Positions 1-5,948 of a stretch of 5,948 bases of DNA are shown piece after piece; position 1 is the stretch's first letter; the number at the start of each line of letters is the position of its first letter. The notes under the pieces were generated by a model. That model had not been told where the DNA came from. It made no database searches and saw only the letters and a program-made list of their open reading frames with translations. The position numbers and the translations under genes were made by a program. Origin of the DNA: Planctomycetota bacterium (GTDB taxonomy: Bacteria; Planctomycetota; UBA1135; UBA2386); the NCBI GenBank assembly GCA_023433825.1, contig JAEYTU010000459.1:1-5948 (forward strand). The letters run 5' to 3'.

Positions 1-2082
1 CACGCCGAGCGGTCGTGGCCGTTCGGGCTTCTCGACGTCGAAGACGGCGACGCCGCCGACGCCGTCGGCTGCATAGAGCTTGCCGCCCTGCACGAGCAGT
101 CGCCGCGGATCGACGAGGCTCTTCTGCCGCTTGCCGACGACCTGCGGCAACACCGGGTTGCGCAGCGACACGGTCACGAGCGAACCGTCGTTCGTCGCGA
201 CGATCGCATGCGTCGCGCGCCCTTGCAGTGGATCCAAGACGAGCGCCATCGCGACCGGCTCGGCGTCGAGCCGCAGCGTCGCGACGGCGGCCGTCCGCGC
301 CGGCGTCTTCCGATCGATCGCGATCGTCACGAGGCCGCGCGCGTCGATCGCGAACCCGTACTCGCGCACGAGCCGGAAGTTGACCGACCCGAGTCCATAC
401 GTCGTTCCGCTGCGATGGCACTCGACGCAGTCGCGCGCGGCCTTGTTCGTCGTGTGCGTCTGATGCGGAATCAGCGAGACGCCGGACAGACCCGCCGCCG
501 TGACCGGCATCGCCTGATCGACGATCGCGCGGCCCTTGCCGTCGTGTGCCGAGCCGACCGTCGAGAAGCCGACCATGTACGGCGCGATCATCCCCTCGTG
601 GTTGAAGCCGAGTCGGAACTGGCTGAACGTCGCGAAGACCTTCTCCTGCGTCGTCGTGCGCCCCGGCGTCCGTTGTCCCGACAGCAGGTCGAGCTGCGTG
701 AACTGCTCGTTGCGGTCGAAGTGGAACCCGAAGAAGTTCGGGTTCCAGCCCGAGTGGCACGTGTAGCACTCGAGCCGCGCGTGATCGCTCGTCATCGCCG
801 CCGCCGCGCGCGCGTTGTAGGCAGGATGCTGCGGATCGACGACGTGCTTGACCTGCACGACCGGATGCCGCTTGCCGGTGACCTTCGACAGCAGGAAGAA
901 CGCGTCGCCGTCGCGCACGAGGTTCTTGATCCTCCGGCCGCGGCTCGTCTGCAGATCGCTGACGCGCTCGATCGTGCCGTGGCAGTCCGTGCACTCGATC
1001 TCGACGGCGTGGTCCATGTTCGGCCAGATGTTTCCGTCGCCCATCGTGTCGGCGAGCGTGTGGCAGTCGATGCAGTGCATGCCGGCCGCGTGGTGCAGGT
1101 CGGGCGGCGTCAGCTCCGGATCGCGAACGTAGAACACGCCGTTCTTCAGCGTGTCGGTCGTGCCGGGCACCTCCGGTCCGCCCGGCTGGCCGGGGACCAT
1201 TTGCGCGAGGCCGCGGAAGTTGAGCCCGATGCTCGCGTCGCCGTAGTGACAGCGCGTGCAGGTGTCGGTCGGGATGCGGCTCGTCATCCGGTGTTCGAGT
1301 GGATGACCGGGTTCGCGCTTGTCGATCGTCGCGTCGCGCGAACGGCTGCGACCGTCGTCGGCGTAGGTCACGTGGCACGCCGCACAGCCGCTGCCGCGAT
1401 AGTCGCCGTCGAGCCCGAGTCGCCCGCGTACGGCGCGGCCCTCGTTCCACAGATGGCACTGCATGCACGCCTTGCGCGGCAGATCCGTGTAGTGAGTCGC
1501 GATCGCGTCGGCTTTGCCGGTCGAAGCGAAGCCCGGCACCTGCGTCGTCGCCGCGAGCGCGCCCTGCGGGATGTCACCGTCGAGATCGCGGACCGGGAAG
1601 ATCGAGAACGCCGGGTGCTTCTTCGCGACGAGACCGTGCTCGTAGAAGCCGTCGCCGAGGTGACCGGCCGTCGTCCCGTGCAGCGACTTCTCGAGATGCG
1701 AGACCAGATCGCCGTGGCAGTCGCCGCAGACCTTCTGCGCGACGCGGAGGTCGGTCGGATTGCGAAAGCGCAGGTACTCGGGGTCGTGGTTGCGCGGCAG
1801 CACGCGCTCGTCGCCGGGCAGCGGGCTCGACGGTGCGACGTGCGCGCGTTCCTTCGTCGTCGCCGCGCCTTCGCCGCCGTGGCACTCGGTGCACGACAGC
1901 GGATACCAAGGATGCATCTCCTCGATGCCGCCGTGGCACTGCAGGCAGCCGGCGTCGGTCGTGGCTGCGTGCGGCGTCGCGTTCGCCGTCGCGTGCGCCG
2001 CATCGCGCGCGCCCGGAGCGCCGAACAGCAGCGACCCGACGAACGCCGCCGTCGTCGCGAAGACGAAGCGGCCTCGGCTCAC
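1..2082 (-). CDS. Secreted multiheme (at least ten hemes) c-type cytochrome with C-terminal LVIVD-type beta-propeller, 3' end beyond window
   Basis: Reading down from a GTG at 2082, the frame is open for 694 codons and leaves the window at base 1. Residues 1-31 form a Sec-type signal peptide: MSRGR, a hydrophobic stretch, then an AHA cleavage-like site. Ten CXXCH heme-binding motifs follow in the same frame: CLQCH46, CTECH64, CGDCH119, CMQCH206, CAACH233, CTRCH275, CIDCH337, CTDCH364, CYTCH439 and CVECH552. All cysteines I translated lie in these motifs, and many extra histidines (for example HH before CIDCH) could be distal ligands. From about residue 570 the sequence becomes beta-rich with no hemes. 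Residues 669-693 (LYAADGVGGVAVFDVEKP, then PRPLG) match the LVIVD repeat, so a propeller starts here. The protein should be exported, with hemes attached outside the cytoplasm, and should carry electrons; the partner is unknown. The start is chosen because the signal peptide follows at once and GTG overlaps the upstream stop (GTGA), implying translational coupling. Total heme number and the protein's end are unknown. Confidence 0.93.
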   Translation of the reverse strand, partial: MSRGRFVFATTAAFVGSLLFGAPGARDAAHATANATPHAATTDAGCLQCHGGIEEMHPWYPLSCTECHGGEGAATTKERAHVAPSSPLPGDERVLPRNHDPEYLRFRNPTDLRVAQKVCGDCHGDLVSHLEKSLHGTTAGHLGDGFYEHGLVAKKHPAFSIFPVRDLDGDIPQGALAATTQVPGFASTGKADAIATHYTDLPRKACMQCHLWNEGRAVRGRLGLDGDYRGSGCAACHVTYADDGRSRSRDATIDKREPGHPLEHRMTSRIPTDTCTRCHYGDASIGLNFRGLAQMVPGQPGGPEVPGTTDTLKNGVFYVRDPELTPPDLHHAAGMHCIDCHTLADTMGDGNIWPNMDHAVEIECTDCHGTIERVSDLQTSRGRRIKNLVRDGDAFFLLSKVTGKRHPVVQVKHVVDPQHPAYNARAAAAMTSDHARLECYTCHSGWNPNFFGFHFDRNEQFTQLDLLSGQRTPGRTTTQEKVFATFSQFRLGFNHEGMIAPYMVGFSTVGSAHDGKGRAIVDQAMPVTAAGLSGVSLIPHQTHTTNKAARDCVECHRSGTTYGLGSVNFRLVREYGFAIDARGLVTIAIDRKTPARTAAVATLRLDAEPVAMALVLDPLQGRATHAIVATNDGSLVTVSLRNPVLPQVVGKRQKSLVDPRRLLVQGGKLYAADGVGGVAVFDVEKPERPRPLGV

Positions 2083-3233
2083 GCGAACAGCTCGCGCAGC
2101 ACGCGCGCGCGCGACAGCGCCGGCGGCTTGCGCGTGAACATCGACAGCAGCGTCGGGCAGACGTCGATCGTCTTCGCCTCGGCGGTGACGACCTTGTTCT
2201 TGCGGAAGTCGGGTCCCGCGGCGAGCAGGAACACCTTCAGCATCTCGTCGGAACGGTCGCCGTGATCGAGTCCGTTGCGCTCGTTCAGGTCCTTGTCACG
2301 CCCGAACTCCGGCAGAACGACGAGCGACGTCGTGTCCTTCAGCGCCGGGTCCTGCTGGATCGCGTCCCACAGCGCGCCGATCTCCTGGTCGTTGCGCCGG
2401 ATCACGTCGACGTAGGCGTTGAACGAACCGTGCGCGACGTCGGCGTTCTGAAGCGTGATCCCGAGCACGCGCGGCTTGAACACGCGCAGCAGTTGCAGGC
2501 CGAGCCGGATCGCCTTCGCGTCACCGGCGCCGGGGCCGGTCAGCCGCGTCGTCGTCCCGGCGAGTTCGTCGAGGATGAAGCGCTCGACGCGGCGGATCTG
2601 CTGCGCGTCGGGCTTCGCGTTGCCGAGCGTGCCGAGTCGCGACGGATCGAGCGCGTCGCCGAGCGTGTCGAGTGCGATGCGATCGGCGTCGGTCTCCGGC
2701 TTCGGCCGGCCGAACGCGTCGAGCACCTTCTTGAACTCGACGTTGAAGATTCCGTCGCCGTCCATCAGGTTCGCCGCGAAGTCGGCACCGTAGGCCGGGT
2801 GATCGCTGTGCGCGAACAGTCGCCCCTGTGCGCCGCCGGCCGTCGACAGCCAGACGTCGCCGAGGCCGAACCCGGCGTCTTTTCGCAGGTACTCGAACAG
2901 CGTCGGGTTCGTCCCGCGCTCGTTCTCGCGGATGCCGAGGTACTCGAAGTTGCCGGTGAAGATCGACAGCGCGGCGCCGTAGTGGCCGACGTTCTCGCAG
3001 ACGACGTTCGGCATGACGACGCCCTGGCTCGCGATCCGCATCAGGTTCGGGACGTTCTGCGGCGTGCCGAGGACCTCCTTCGAGCGCACGCCGCCGGCGA
3101 ACGCGACGAGGACGACGTGCTTGGTCTTCCGATCCGAGGGTGCTTGCAGCCACGGCATCGAGGGCAGTGCCGGGACGGTGAACGCGGCGGCGCCGAGCTT
3201 CAGGAAATCGCGTCGTTGCATGCGTTCGGTCAT
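2079..3233 (-). CDS. Tat-exported alkaline-phosphatase/sulfatase-superfamily protein, DUF1501-like
   Basis: A 384-aa protein. Residues 5-24 are a twin-arginine signal (QRRDFLKLGAAAF), so it is probably exported folded. Mature-domain features of the alkaline phosphatase/sulfatase fold are visible: a first beta strand HVVLVAFAGGVR (39-50); VPNLMRIASQGV, like the sulfatase 'TPNLDRLAAEGV' segment; LVVLPEFGR near 305-312, the hallmark DUF1501-type strand; GLDHGD near 321-326, with the Asp-His pair that usually binds metal; and TIDVCPTLLSMF near 356, like the 'DxAPTLL' helix. The usual first-strand metal-binding Asp appears to be Ala46, and no obvious Ser/Thr/Cys nucleophile context is seen, so hydrolase activity is doubtful. 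DUF1501 proteins are abundant in Planctomycetota, exported, and biochemically uncharacterised. ATG 3233 is taken as the start because it puts the Tat motif near the N-terminus; ATG 3221 (MQRRDF) is an equally reasonable start, and the longer upstream extension is Arg/Pro-rich and overlaps the preceding gene. No clear Shine-Dalgarno is visible. The stop overlaps the start of the cytochrome gene. Confidence 0.85.
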   Translation of the reverse strand: MTERMQRRDFLKLGAAAFTVPALPSMPWLQAPSDRKTKHVVLVAFAGGVRSKEVLGTPQNVPNLMRIASQGVVMPNVVCENVGHYGAALSIFTGNFEYLGIRENERGTNPTLFEYLRKDAGFGLGDVWLSTAGGAQGRLFAHSDHPAYGADFAANLMDGDGIFNVEFKKVLDAFGRPKPETDADRIALDTLGDALDPSRLGTLGNAKPDAQQIRRVERFILDELAGTTTRLTGPGAGDAKAIRLGLQLLRVFKPRVLGITLQNADVAHGSFNAYVDVIRRNDQEIGALWDAIQQDPALKDTTSLVVLPEFGRDKDLNERNGLDHGDRSDEMLKVFLLAAGPDFRKNKVVTAEAKTIDVCPTLLSMFTRKPPALSRARVLRELFA

Positions 3234-3261
3234 CGGTACTGGGCTCGGGTCGGTCGACCGG
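3234..3261 (-). other. Short intergenic spacer within the leftward operon
   Basis: Only 28 bases lie between the stop of the helical-repeat gene and the ATG of the DUF1501-like gene. There is no purine-rich Shine-Dalgarno at the expected distance. The spacer contains a 10-base perfect palindrome, CGGTCGACCG, at 3251-3260, but with no loop and no T-run it is not a terminator. The spacing fits co-transcription. Confidence 0.6.
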
Positions 3262-4281
3262 TCAATGGTAGGCGGCTTCCGGGGATGCCACGAGGGCCCG
3301 GACGACGTGCGTCGGCGTCGCAACGCCCTCGGTCATCGCCGTGACGAACCGCGCGCTCTCCTGCTGCGTCGGCGTGCGGCTGAGGTAGCGCTCGAAACAC
3401 GCCGCGACGAACGCGCCTTCCTTGCCCTTCTCGTGGGCGGGAAGACGCGCCTTCCCGGAGTCGAGGAGGACCTTCGCCAGGACGGCACGGAGCGGCGCCG
3501 GATCGGCCATCGACGTCAGCGCGTTGCGCATGTTGCGCAGTTCTTCGTGGTCCGGCGTCCGTTCCAAGAGGTCCATGTACAGCGAGCGGACGAACTGGTG
3601 GTCGGTCTTCGCGCGCGGCGTCGCGAGCGTCGCCTCGTAGGCCGGGGACGAGAGCCAGCCGCGCAGCGTCGCGAAGAAGCGCTTCGGATCGGCGTGAACG
3701 GCATCGACGGCGAAGTCGCGTGGCAGCGGGACGCCGAGCACGCGGCGGTGGTGACGGTCGAGCAGGTGCCGCGTGAACGAAGGGTCGGCGAGGACGATCC
3801 GAACGAAGTCGGACTGACTCGCGCCGTCCTTGCCGAGCAGCCGCGCCTTGCGGCCGTCGTACATCTGCTTGCCGGCGGCGAGCAGCGGCGCGCTGGCGCG
3901 ATCCTGCACGCGAACGCCGAGGCACTGCTCGAGGACGACCGTGACGAACGTGTCGTTGCCCGGGTTGCGCAGCGAGAAGCTCGTCGACAGCAGGACCTCG
4001 GCCACGGCGTCATGGGGCGTCGCGGCGCCGGTCCGAAGCCGCTCCGGGAGATCCTCGAAGTTCTTCGTGCGGGGTCGGAAGACGTCGATCAGCAGGAAGT
4101 ACCACAGCTCCTCCTCGACGAAGACCTGCATCGCCTCGTGCGAGGCGAGCAGTCGCGCGACGACCGCTGCCACCGGCGCGTCGGTCATCGCGCGCCGCTC
4201 GGCGGCGCTCGGCGTCCGTTGCAGCACGTCGATGCAGAGTCGGCGCAGCAGCCGTGGGTTCGTGGTTCGGTCGTCGCTCAT
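3262..4281 (-). CDS. Helical-repeat protein with DUF4214-like modules (DUF1549/DUF1800-type partner of the DUF1501-like protein)
   Basis: A 339-aa protein, first gene of the leftward operon. I do not recognise a named family over its full length. It is mostly alpha-helical and carries repeated modules built as an aromatic/hydrophobic helix, then a 'LxRTP' turn, an acidic helix and a leucine-rich helix. These are LCIDVLQRTPSAAE (15-28), FVRSLYMDLLERTPDHEE (230-247) and FVAACFERYLSRTPTQQE (291-308), the last ending in LVASPEAAYH. This matches the pattern of DUF4214-type repeats ('LY..iLgR.PD...', ending 'SpE') and also the N-terminal style of planctomycete DUF1549 proteins. A more diverged module may lie in 90-200. 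No signal peptide or membrane segment is visible, which is odd beside two exported partners. ATG 4281 is chosen because upstream in-frame residues would be Arg/Ser-rich and would run antisense through the sigma gene. In many bacteria DUF1501 genes sit just after DUF1549/DUF1553 or DUF1800 genes; this gene holds the same position. Function unknown, possibly assembly or scaffolding. Confidence 0.85.
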   Translation of the reverse strand: MSDDRTTNPRLLRRLCIDVLQRTPSAAERRAMTDAPVAAVVARLLASHEAMQVFVEEELWYFLLIDVFRPRTKNFEDLPERLRTGAATPHDAVAEVLLSTSFSLRNPGNDTFVTVVLEQCLGVRVQDRASAPLLAAGKQMYDGRKARLLGKDGASQSDFVRIVLADPSFTRHLLDRHHRRVLGVPLPRDFAVDAVHADPKRFFATLRGWLSSPAYEATLATPRAKTDHQFVRSLYMDLLERTPDHEELRNMRNALTSMADPAPLRAVLAKVLLDSGKARLPAHEKGKEGAFVAACFERYLSRTPTQQESARFVTAMTEGVATPTHVVRALVASPEAAYH

Positions 4282-4297
4282 GCGGAGTCGGCCGCGC

Positions 4298-4325
4298 AGT
4301 CTATCGACGTTTCGCCGATTGACAG
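4298..4325 (-). promoter_or_regulatory. Weak candidate promoter for the leftward operon
   Basis: On the minus strand, CTGTCA (4325-4320, four of six matches to TTGACA) is followed after 16 bases by TAGACT (4303-4298, four of six matches to TATAAT). It sits about 17 bases before the ATG at 4281 and overlaps the plus-strand TTGACA. The match is poor. If the operon is read by the neighbouring ECF-like sigma factor, the true promoter would have different, unrecognised boxes. Confidence 0.2.
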
Positions 4326-4348
4326 TCCGGGTCGAGCGCCCGTCCAAT
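4319..4348 (+). promoter_or_regulatory. Candidate housekeeping promoter for the sigma factor/kinase genes
   Basis: A perfect TTGACA at 4319-4324 is followed after 18 bases by TCCAAT at 4343-4348 (four of six matches to TATAAT). This would start transcription about 15-20 bases before the ATG at 4373, leaving a very short leader. One exact hexamer in a GC-rich spacer is suggestive, but the -10 is weak, and the sigma factor might use its own promoter instead. Confidence 0.35.
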
Positions 4349-4372
4349 CCCGCGCTTCCGCGTCGCAAGCGA

Positions 4373-4987
4373 ATGACCGAGACCCGCGAACTGTTGATGC
4401 GCTGGCACGCCGGACACGAGGAGGCGCTCGCGACGATCGTCGAACGCGAGGCCGACTGGATCGCGGCGCACGTTCGCCGGCGCCTCGGGCCGCTGCTGCG
4501 GCGGCGCCACGAGACGCAGGACATCGTCCAGATGACGCTCGTCGAAGTGCTCCGCGGCAGTCCGCGCTTCGTCGTGTCGGACCGTGCGCACCTGCGCGCG
4601 CTGCTCGCGAAGATGGTCGAGAACGTGCTGCGGATGCAGGCGCATCACGATCAGGCGCAGAAGCGTGATCTTCGCCGCGAGACGCCGCCGCGGACCGGCG
4701 AGACCGTGCTGCACCTCGATCCAGCGAGCGACGGAACGCGCCCCGAGGACGCGGCCGCGCGGACCGAGATGCGCGACTGGGTGCGGCTCGCGCTCGAGTT
4801 GCTCGAGCCCGACGACCGCGACGTCGTGTTGCTGCGCGAGTTCGAGGCGCTGTCGTTCGCCGAGATCGGCGCGCGGCTTCGGCTCTCCGAGGACGCGGCG
4901 CGGATGCGGCACCGACGCGCGATGCCGAAGCTCGCGCAGACGCTGGTCGGACTGCGCGACGGCCGGCTCGGGGAGTTGGTCGGATGA
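4373..4987 (+). CDS. ECF-like RNA polymerase sigma-70 factor, planctomycete type
   Basis: A 204-aa protein with the two-domain layout of an extracytoplasmic-function-like sigma factor. Region 2 spans about residues 9-95: it opens with LLMRWHAGHEEALATIVER, the usual planctomycete opening, and holds the core-binding helix HETQDIVQMTLVEVLRGS (46-63), equivalent to the common 'DlvQevF' motif. A variable linker runs from 96 to 130. Region 4 spans about 133-192, with LELLEPDDRDVVLLREFE and then the helix-turn-helix LSFAEIGARLRLSEDAARMRHRRAM (160-184) that would read the -35 element. Length and motifs match the planctomycete-specific sigma families. ATG 4373 is used; ATG 4397 is a possible alternative but would cut the first helix. 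The leader has only a weak AAGCGA-like ribosome site. No anti-sigma gene is present; instead a Ser/Thr kinase follows 16 bases after the stop, suggesting control by phosphorylation. Target promoters are unknown; the divergent operon is the closest candidate. Confidence 0.92.
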   Translation: MTETRELLMRWHAGHEEALATIVEREADWIAAHVRRRLGPLLRRRHETQDIVQMTLVEVLRGSPRFVVSDRAHLRALLAKMVENVLRMQAHHDQAQKRDLRRETPPRTGETVLHLDPASDGTRPEDAAARTEMRDWVRLALELLEPDDRDVVLLREFEALSFAEIGARLRLSEDAARMRHRRAMPKLAQTLVGLRDGRLGELVG

Positions 4988-5007
4988 CGCGGGCGGTGGT
5001 GCGATGA
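4984..5007 (+). other. Seven-codon mini-ORF bridging the sigma factor stop and the kinase start
   Basis: An ATG at 4984 overlaps the sigma stop (ATGA). It reads MTRAVVR and stops at a TGA at 5005-5007 that itself overlaps the kinase ATG (ATGA at 5004). The frame differs from both neighbours. The arrangement would let ribosomes pass from the sigma gene to the kinase by two stop-restart steps. It is probably a coupling device rather than a functional peptide, and could be chance. Confidence 0.3.
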
Positions 5008-5948
5008 CCGACCCATCGACGCGGCTCGTGCGCGCGCTCGAGATCTATCTCGCGTGGCAGTGTTCCGGAGCGTCGCGCGAGAGTCTGCTCGCGGCGCATC
5101 CCGAGCACGCCGATCTGCTCGCGTCGTTCCTCGACGATCCGACGAGTGCCGGCGCCGACGACGACGGCGTCGAACCGCAGCAGATCGGTCCGTATCGGAT
5201 CGACGCCGAACTCGGGCGCGGCGGCGTCGGCGTCGTGTTCGCGGCGTATCAGTCGGCCCTCGACCGGCACGTCGCGCTGAAGGTGCTTCACGCCGAGTTC
5301 GCCGGGCGTCCGGTCACGCTGGCCCGGTTTCGTCGCGAGGCGCTCGCGCTGGCGCGCCTCGATCACCGCGGTGTCGTGCGGATCTTCGACGTCGGCGAGC
5401 ACGACGGGCGGCCGTGGATCGCGATGGAGCGGATCGAGGGCACGACGCTCGCCGATCGCATCGTCGAGTTGCGCGACTCGGGCGGCCATCGCGGCGACTC
5501 GCTGCGTGCGATGCTGCAGGCCGTCGCGACGATCGCCGACGCGCTGCAGCACGTGCACGACGCCGGGCTGCTGCATCGCGACGTCAAGCCGTCGAACGTG
5601 CTGCTCCGCGAAGACGGGTCCGCGGTGCTCGGCGACTTCGGACTCGCGCGCGACGCCGACGATCCGACGTTGACGCGCATCGGCGTCGCGGCCGGCACGC
5701 CGCACTACATGGCGCCGGAACGGATCCGCAACGGCGTCGACGGCGTCGACGTTCGCAGCGACGTGTTCTCGCTCGGTGCGACGTTGTACGAGTGCGTGAC
5801 GTTGGAGCGCGCGTTCGACGGCACCGACACCGAGCTCGTGCTGCAGCGGATCCTGTCGCGCGACCCGCCGGACCCGCGGCGCGGGCGACGGTGGCTGCCG
5901 CGCGACCTCGCCGCGATCACGACGAAGGCGATCGAGAAGGACCCGGCG
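5004..5948 (+). CDS. Serine/threonine protein kinase (Hanks type), 3' end beyond window
   Basis: The first 315 residues are present. Residues 1-60 are a soluble N-terminal segment with LEIYLAWQCSG and LLAAHPEHADLLASFL, a pattern found ahead of many planctomycete kinases. The kinase domain starts near 62 (IGPYRIDAELGRGGVGVVFAA, Gly-rich loop 71-78). Key residues are intact: Lys93 in VALKVL binds ATP; Glu112 in FRREALAL is the likely helix-C partner; His191-Arg192-Asp193 with Lys195 and Asn198 form the catalytic loop (HRDVKPSN); Asp211-Phe-Gly binds Mg; GTPHYMAPE closes the activation segment; Asp253 (RSDVFSLG) is the conserved lobe-F Asp. The HRD Arg implies activation by phosphorylation of the segment around Thr222/Thr224/Thr232. 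The domain is nearly complete at the edge (AIEKDP). Any membrane or sensor part lies outside. ATG 5004 follows the sigma stop by 16 bases with a weak GGTGG ribosome site. It probably acts with the sigma factor; substrates are not shown by sequence. Confidence 0.93.
   Translation, partial: MTDPSTRLVRALEIYLAWQCSGASRESLLAAHPEHADLLASFLDDPTSAGADDDGVEPQQIGPYRIDAELGRGGVGVVFAAYQSALDRHVALKVLHAEFAGRPVTLARFRREALALARLDHRGVVRIFDVGEHDGRPWIAMERIEGTTLADRIVELRDSGGHRGDSLRAMLQAVATIADALQHVHDAGLLHRDVKPSNVLLREDGSAVLGDFGLARDADDPTLTRIGVAAGTPHYMAPERIRNGVDGVDVRSDVFSLGATLYECVTLERAFDGTDTELVLQRILSRDPPDPRRGRRWLPRDLAAITTKAIEKDPA

Larger units (their letters stand above)
4282..4372. promoter_or_regulatory. Divergent intergenic control region
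   Basis: These 91 bases separate the two oppositely transcribed groups, so both promoters should lie here or just inside the flanking genes. The stretch is locally richer in A/T than the coding DNA around it (for example around 4300-4325 and 4344-4348). The candidate promoter boxes for the two directions overlap near 4319-4325, so one bound RNA polymerase or regulator could affect both sides. No long inverted repeat that would mark an operator is visible. Confidence 0.6.

Noticed and set aside
15..383. Arginine-rich frame starting MAVRASRRRRRRR
   Set aside because: It is the antisense of the propeller-encoding part of the cytochrome gene; the Arg run comes from GCCGNC-type repeats and not from a basic protein gene.
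1368..2003. Minus-strand frames inside the cytochrome gene (1368-2003 and 1574-1939)
   Set aside because: They are out of frame with the ten CXXCH motifs and carry no recognisable domain, so they are shadows of the real frame.
3251..3260. Palindrome CGGTCGACCG between two operon genes
   Set aside because: It has no loop and no following T-run; short palindromes of this composition are expected in GC-rich DNA, so neither a terminator nor an operator is supported.
208..3344. Two very long plus-strand open frames (208-2265 and 1299-3344)
   Set aside because: Both are antisense to the cytochrome and DUF1501-like genes, have Arg/Ala/Val-rich low-complexity translations with no motifs, and arise because high-GC codons rarely give stops on the other strand.
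4278..5705. 475-aa minus-strand open frame
   Set aside because: It lies antisense to the sigma factor and kinase, whose conserved motifs are unmistakable; its translation is Arg/Ala-rich with no domain pattern.
5731..5754. Short tandem repeat GGCGTCGAC (x2) in the kinase gene
   Set aside because: It encodes GVDGVD within the kinase domain and is too short to be more than local codon repetition.

Overview
The window looks like chromosomal DNA of a high-GC member of the Planctomycetota. Three things suggest this: the pairing of a DUF1501-like exported protein with a helical, DUF4214/DUF1549-like partner; a sigma-70 factor of the style common in that phylum, followed directly by a Ser/Thr kinase; and the kinase's N-terminal segment ending in an 'AAHPEHADLLASFL' motif, common in planctomycete kinases. 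The phylum assignment rests on gene style, not on a marker gene. Codon use and strong G/C third positions look uniform throughout, so I see no sign of recent transfer.

Layout. There are five protein genes in two divergent groups. The leftward group (minus strand, about 4281 down past base 1) holds three genes in transcription order. The first encodes a 339-aa helical-repeat protein with DUF4214-like modules (4281-3262). The second encodes a 384-aa Tat-exported alkaline-phosphatase-superfamily/DUF1501-like protein (3233-2079). The third encodes a large secreted multiheme c-type cytochrome (2082 to beyond the left edge) with ten in-frame CXXCH heme sites, followed by the start of an LVIVD-type beta-propeller. 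The third gene starts with GTG inside the stop of the second (GTGA overlap), and only 27 bases separate the first two, so they very probably form one operon. The rightward group (plus strand, from 4373) holds a 204-aa ECF-like sigma factor and a Ser/Thr protein kinase cut by the right edge. A 7-codon mini-ORF exactly spans the gap between them.

The groups are separated by 91 bases (4282-4372) that must contain both promoters. A TTGACA-like box on the plus strand overlaps the best candidate -35 for the minus strand.

How the genes may work together (inference): the leftward operon supplies exported proteins, one of them a decaheme or larger electron carrier fused to a propeller, suggesting periplasmic or surface redox chemistry. 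The sigma/kinase pair may respond to a signal by phosphorylation and could control the divergent operon. No RNA genes, insertion sequences, CRISPR arrays or convincing terminators were found. The most notable item is the multiheme cytochrome/propeller protein. Its reading frame is open over the whole left third of the window, although long antisense frames on the plus strand obscure it.
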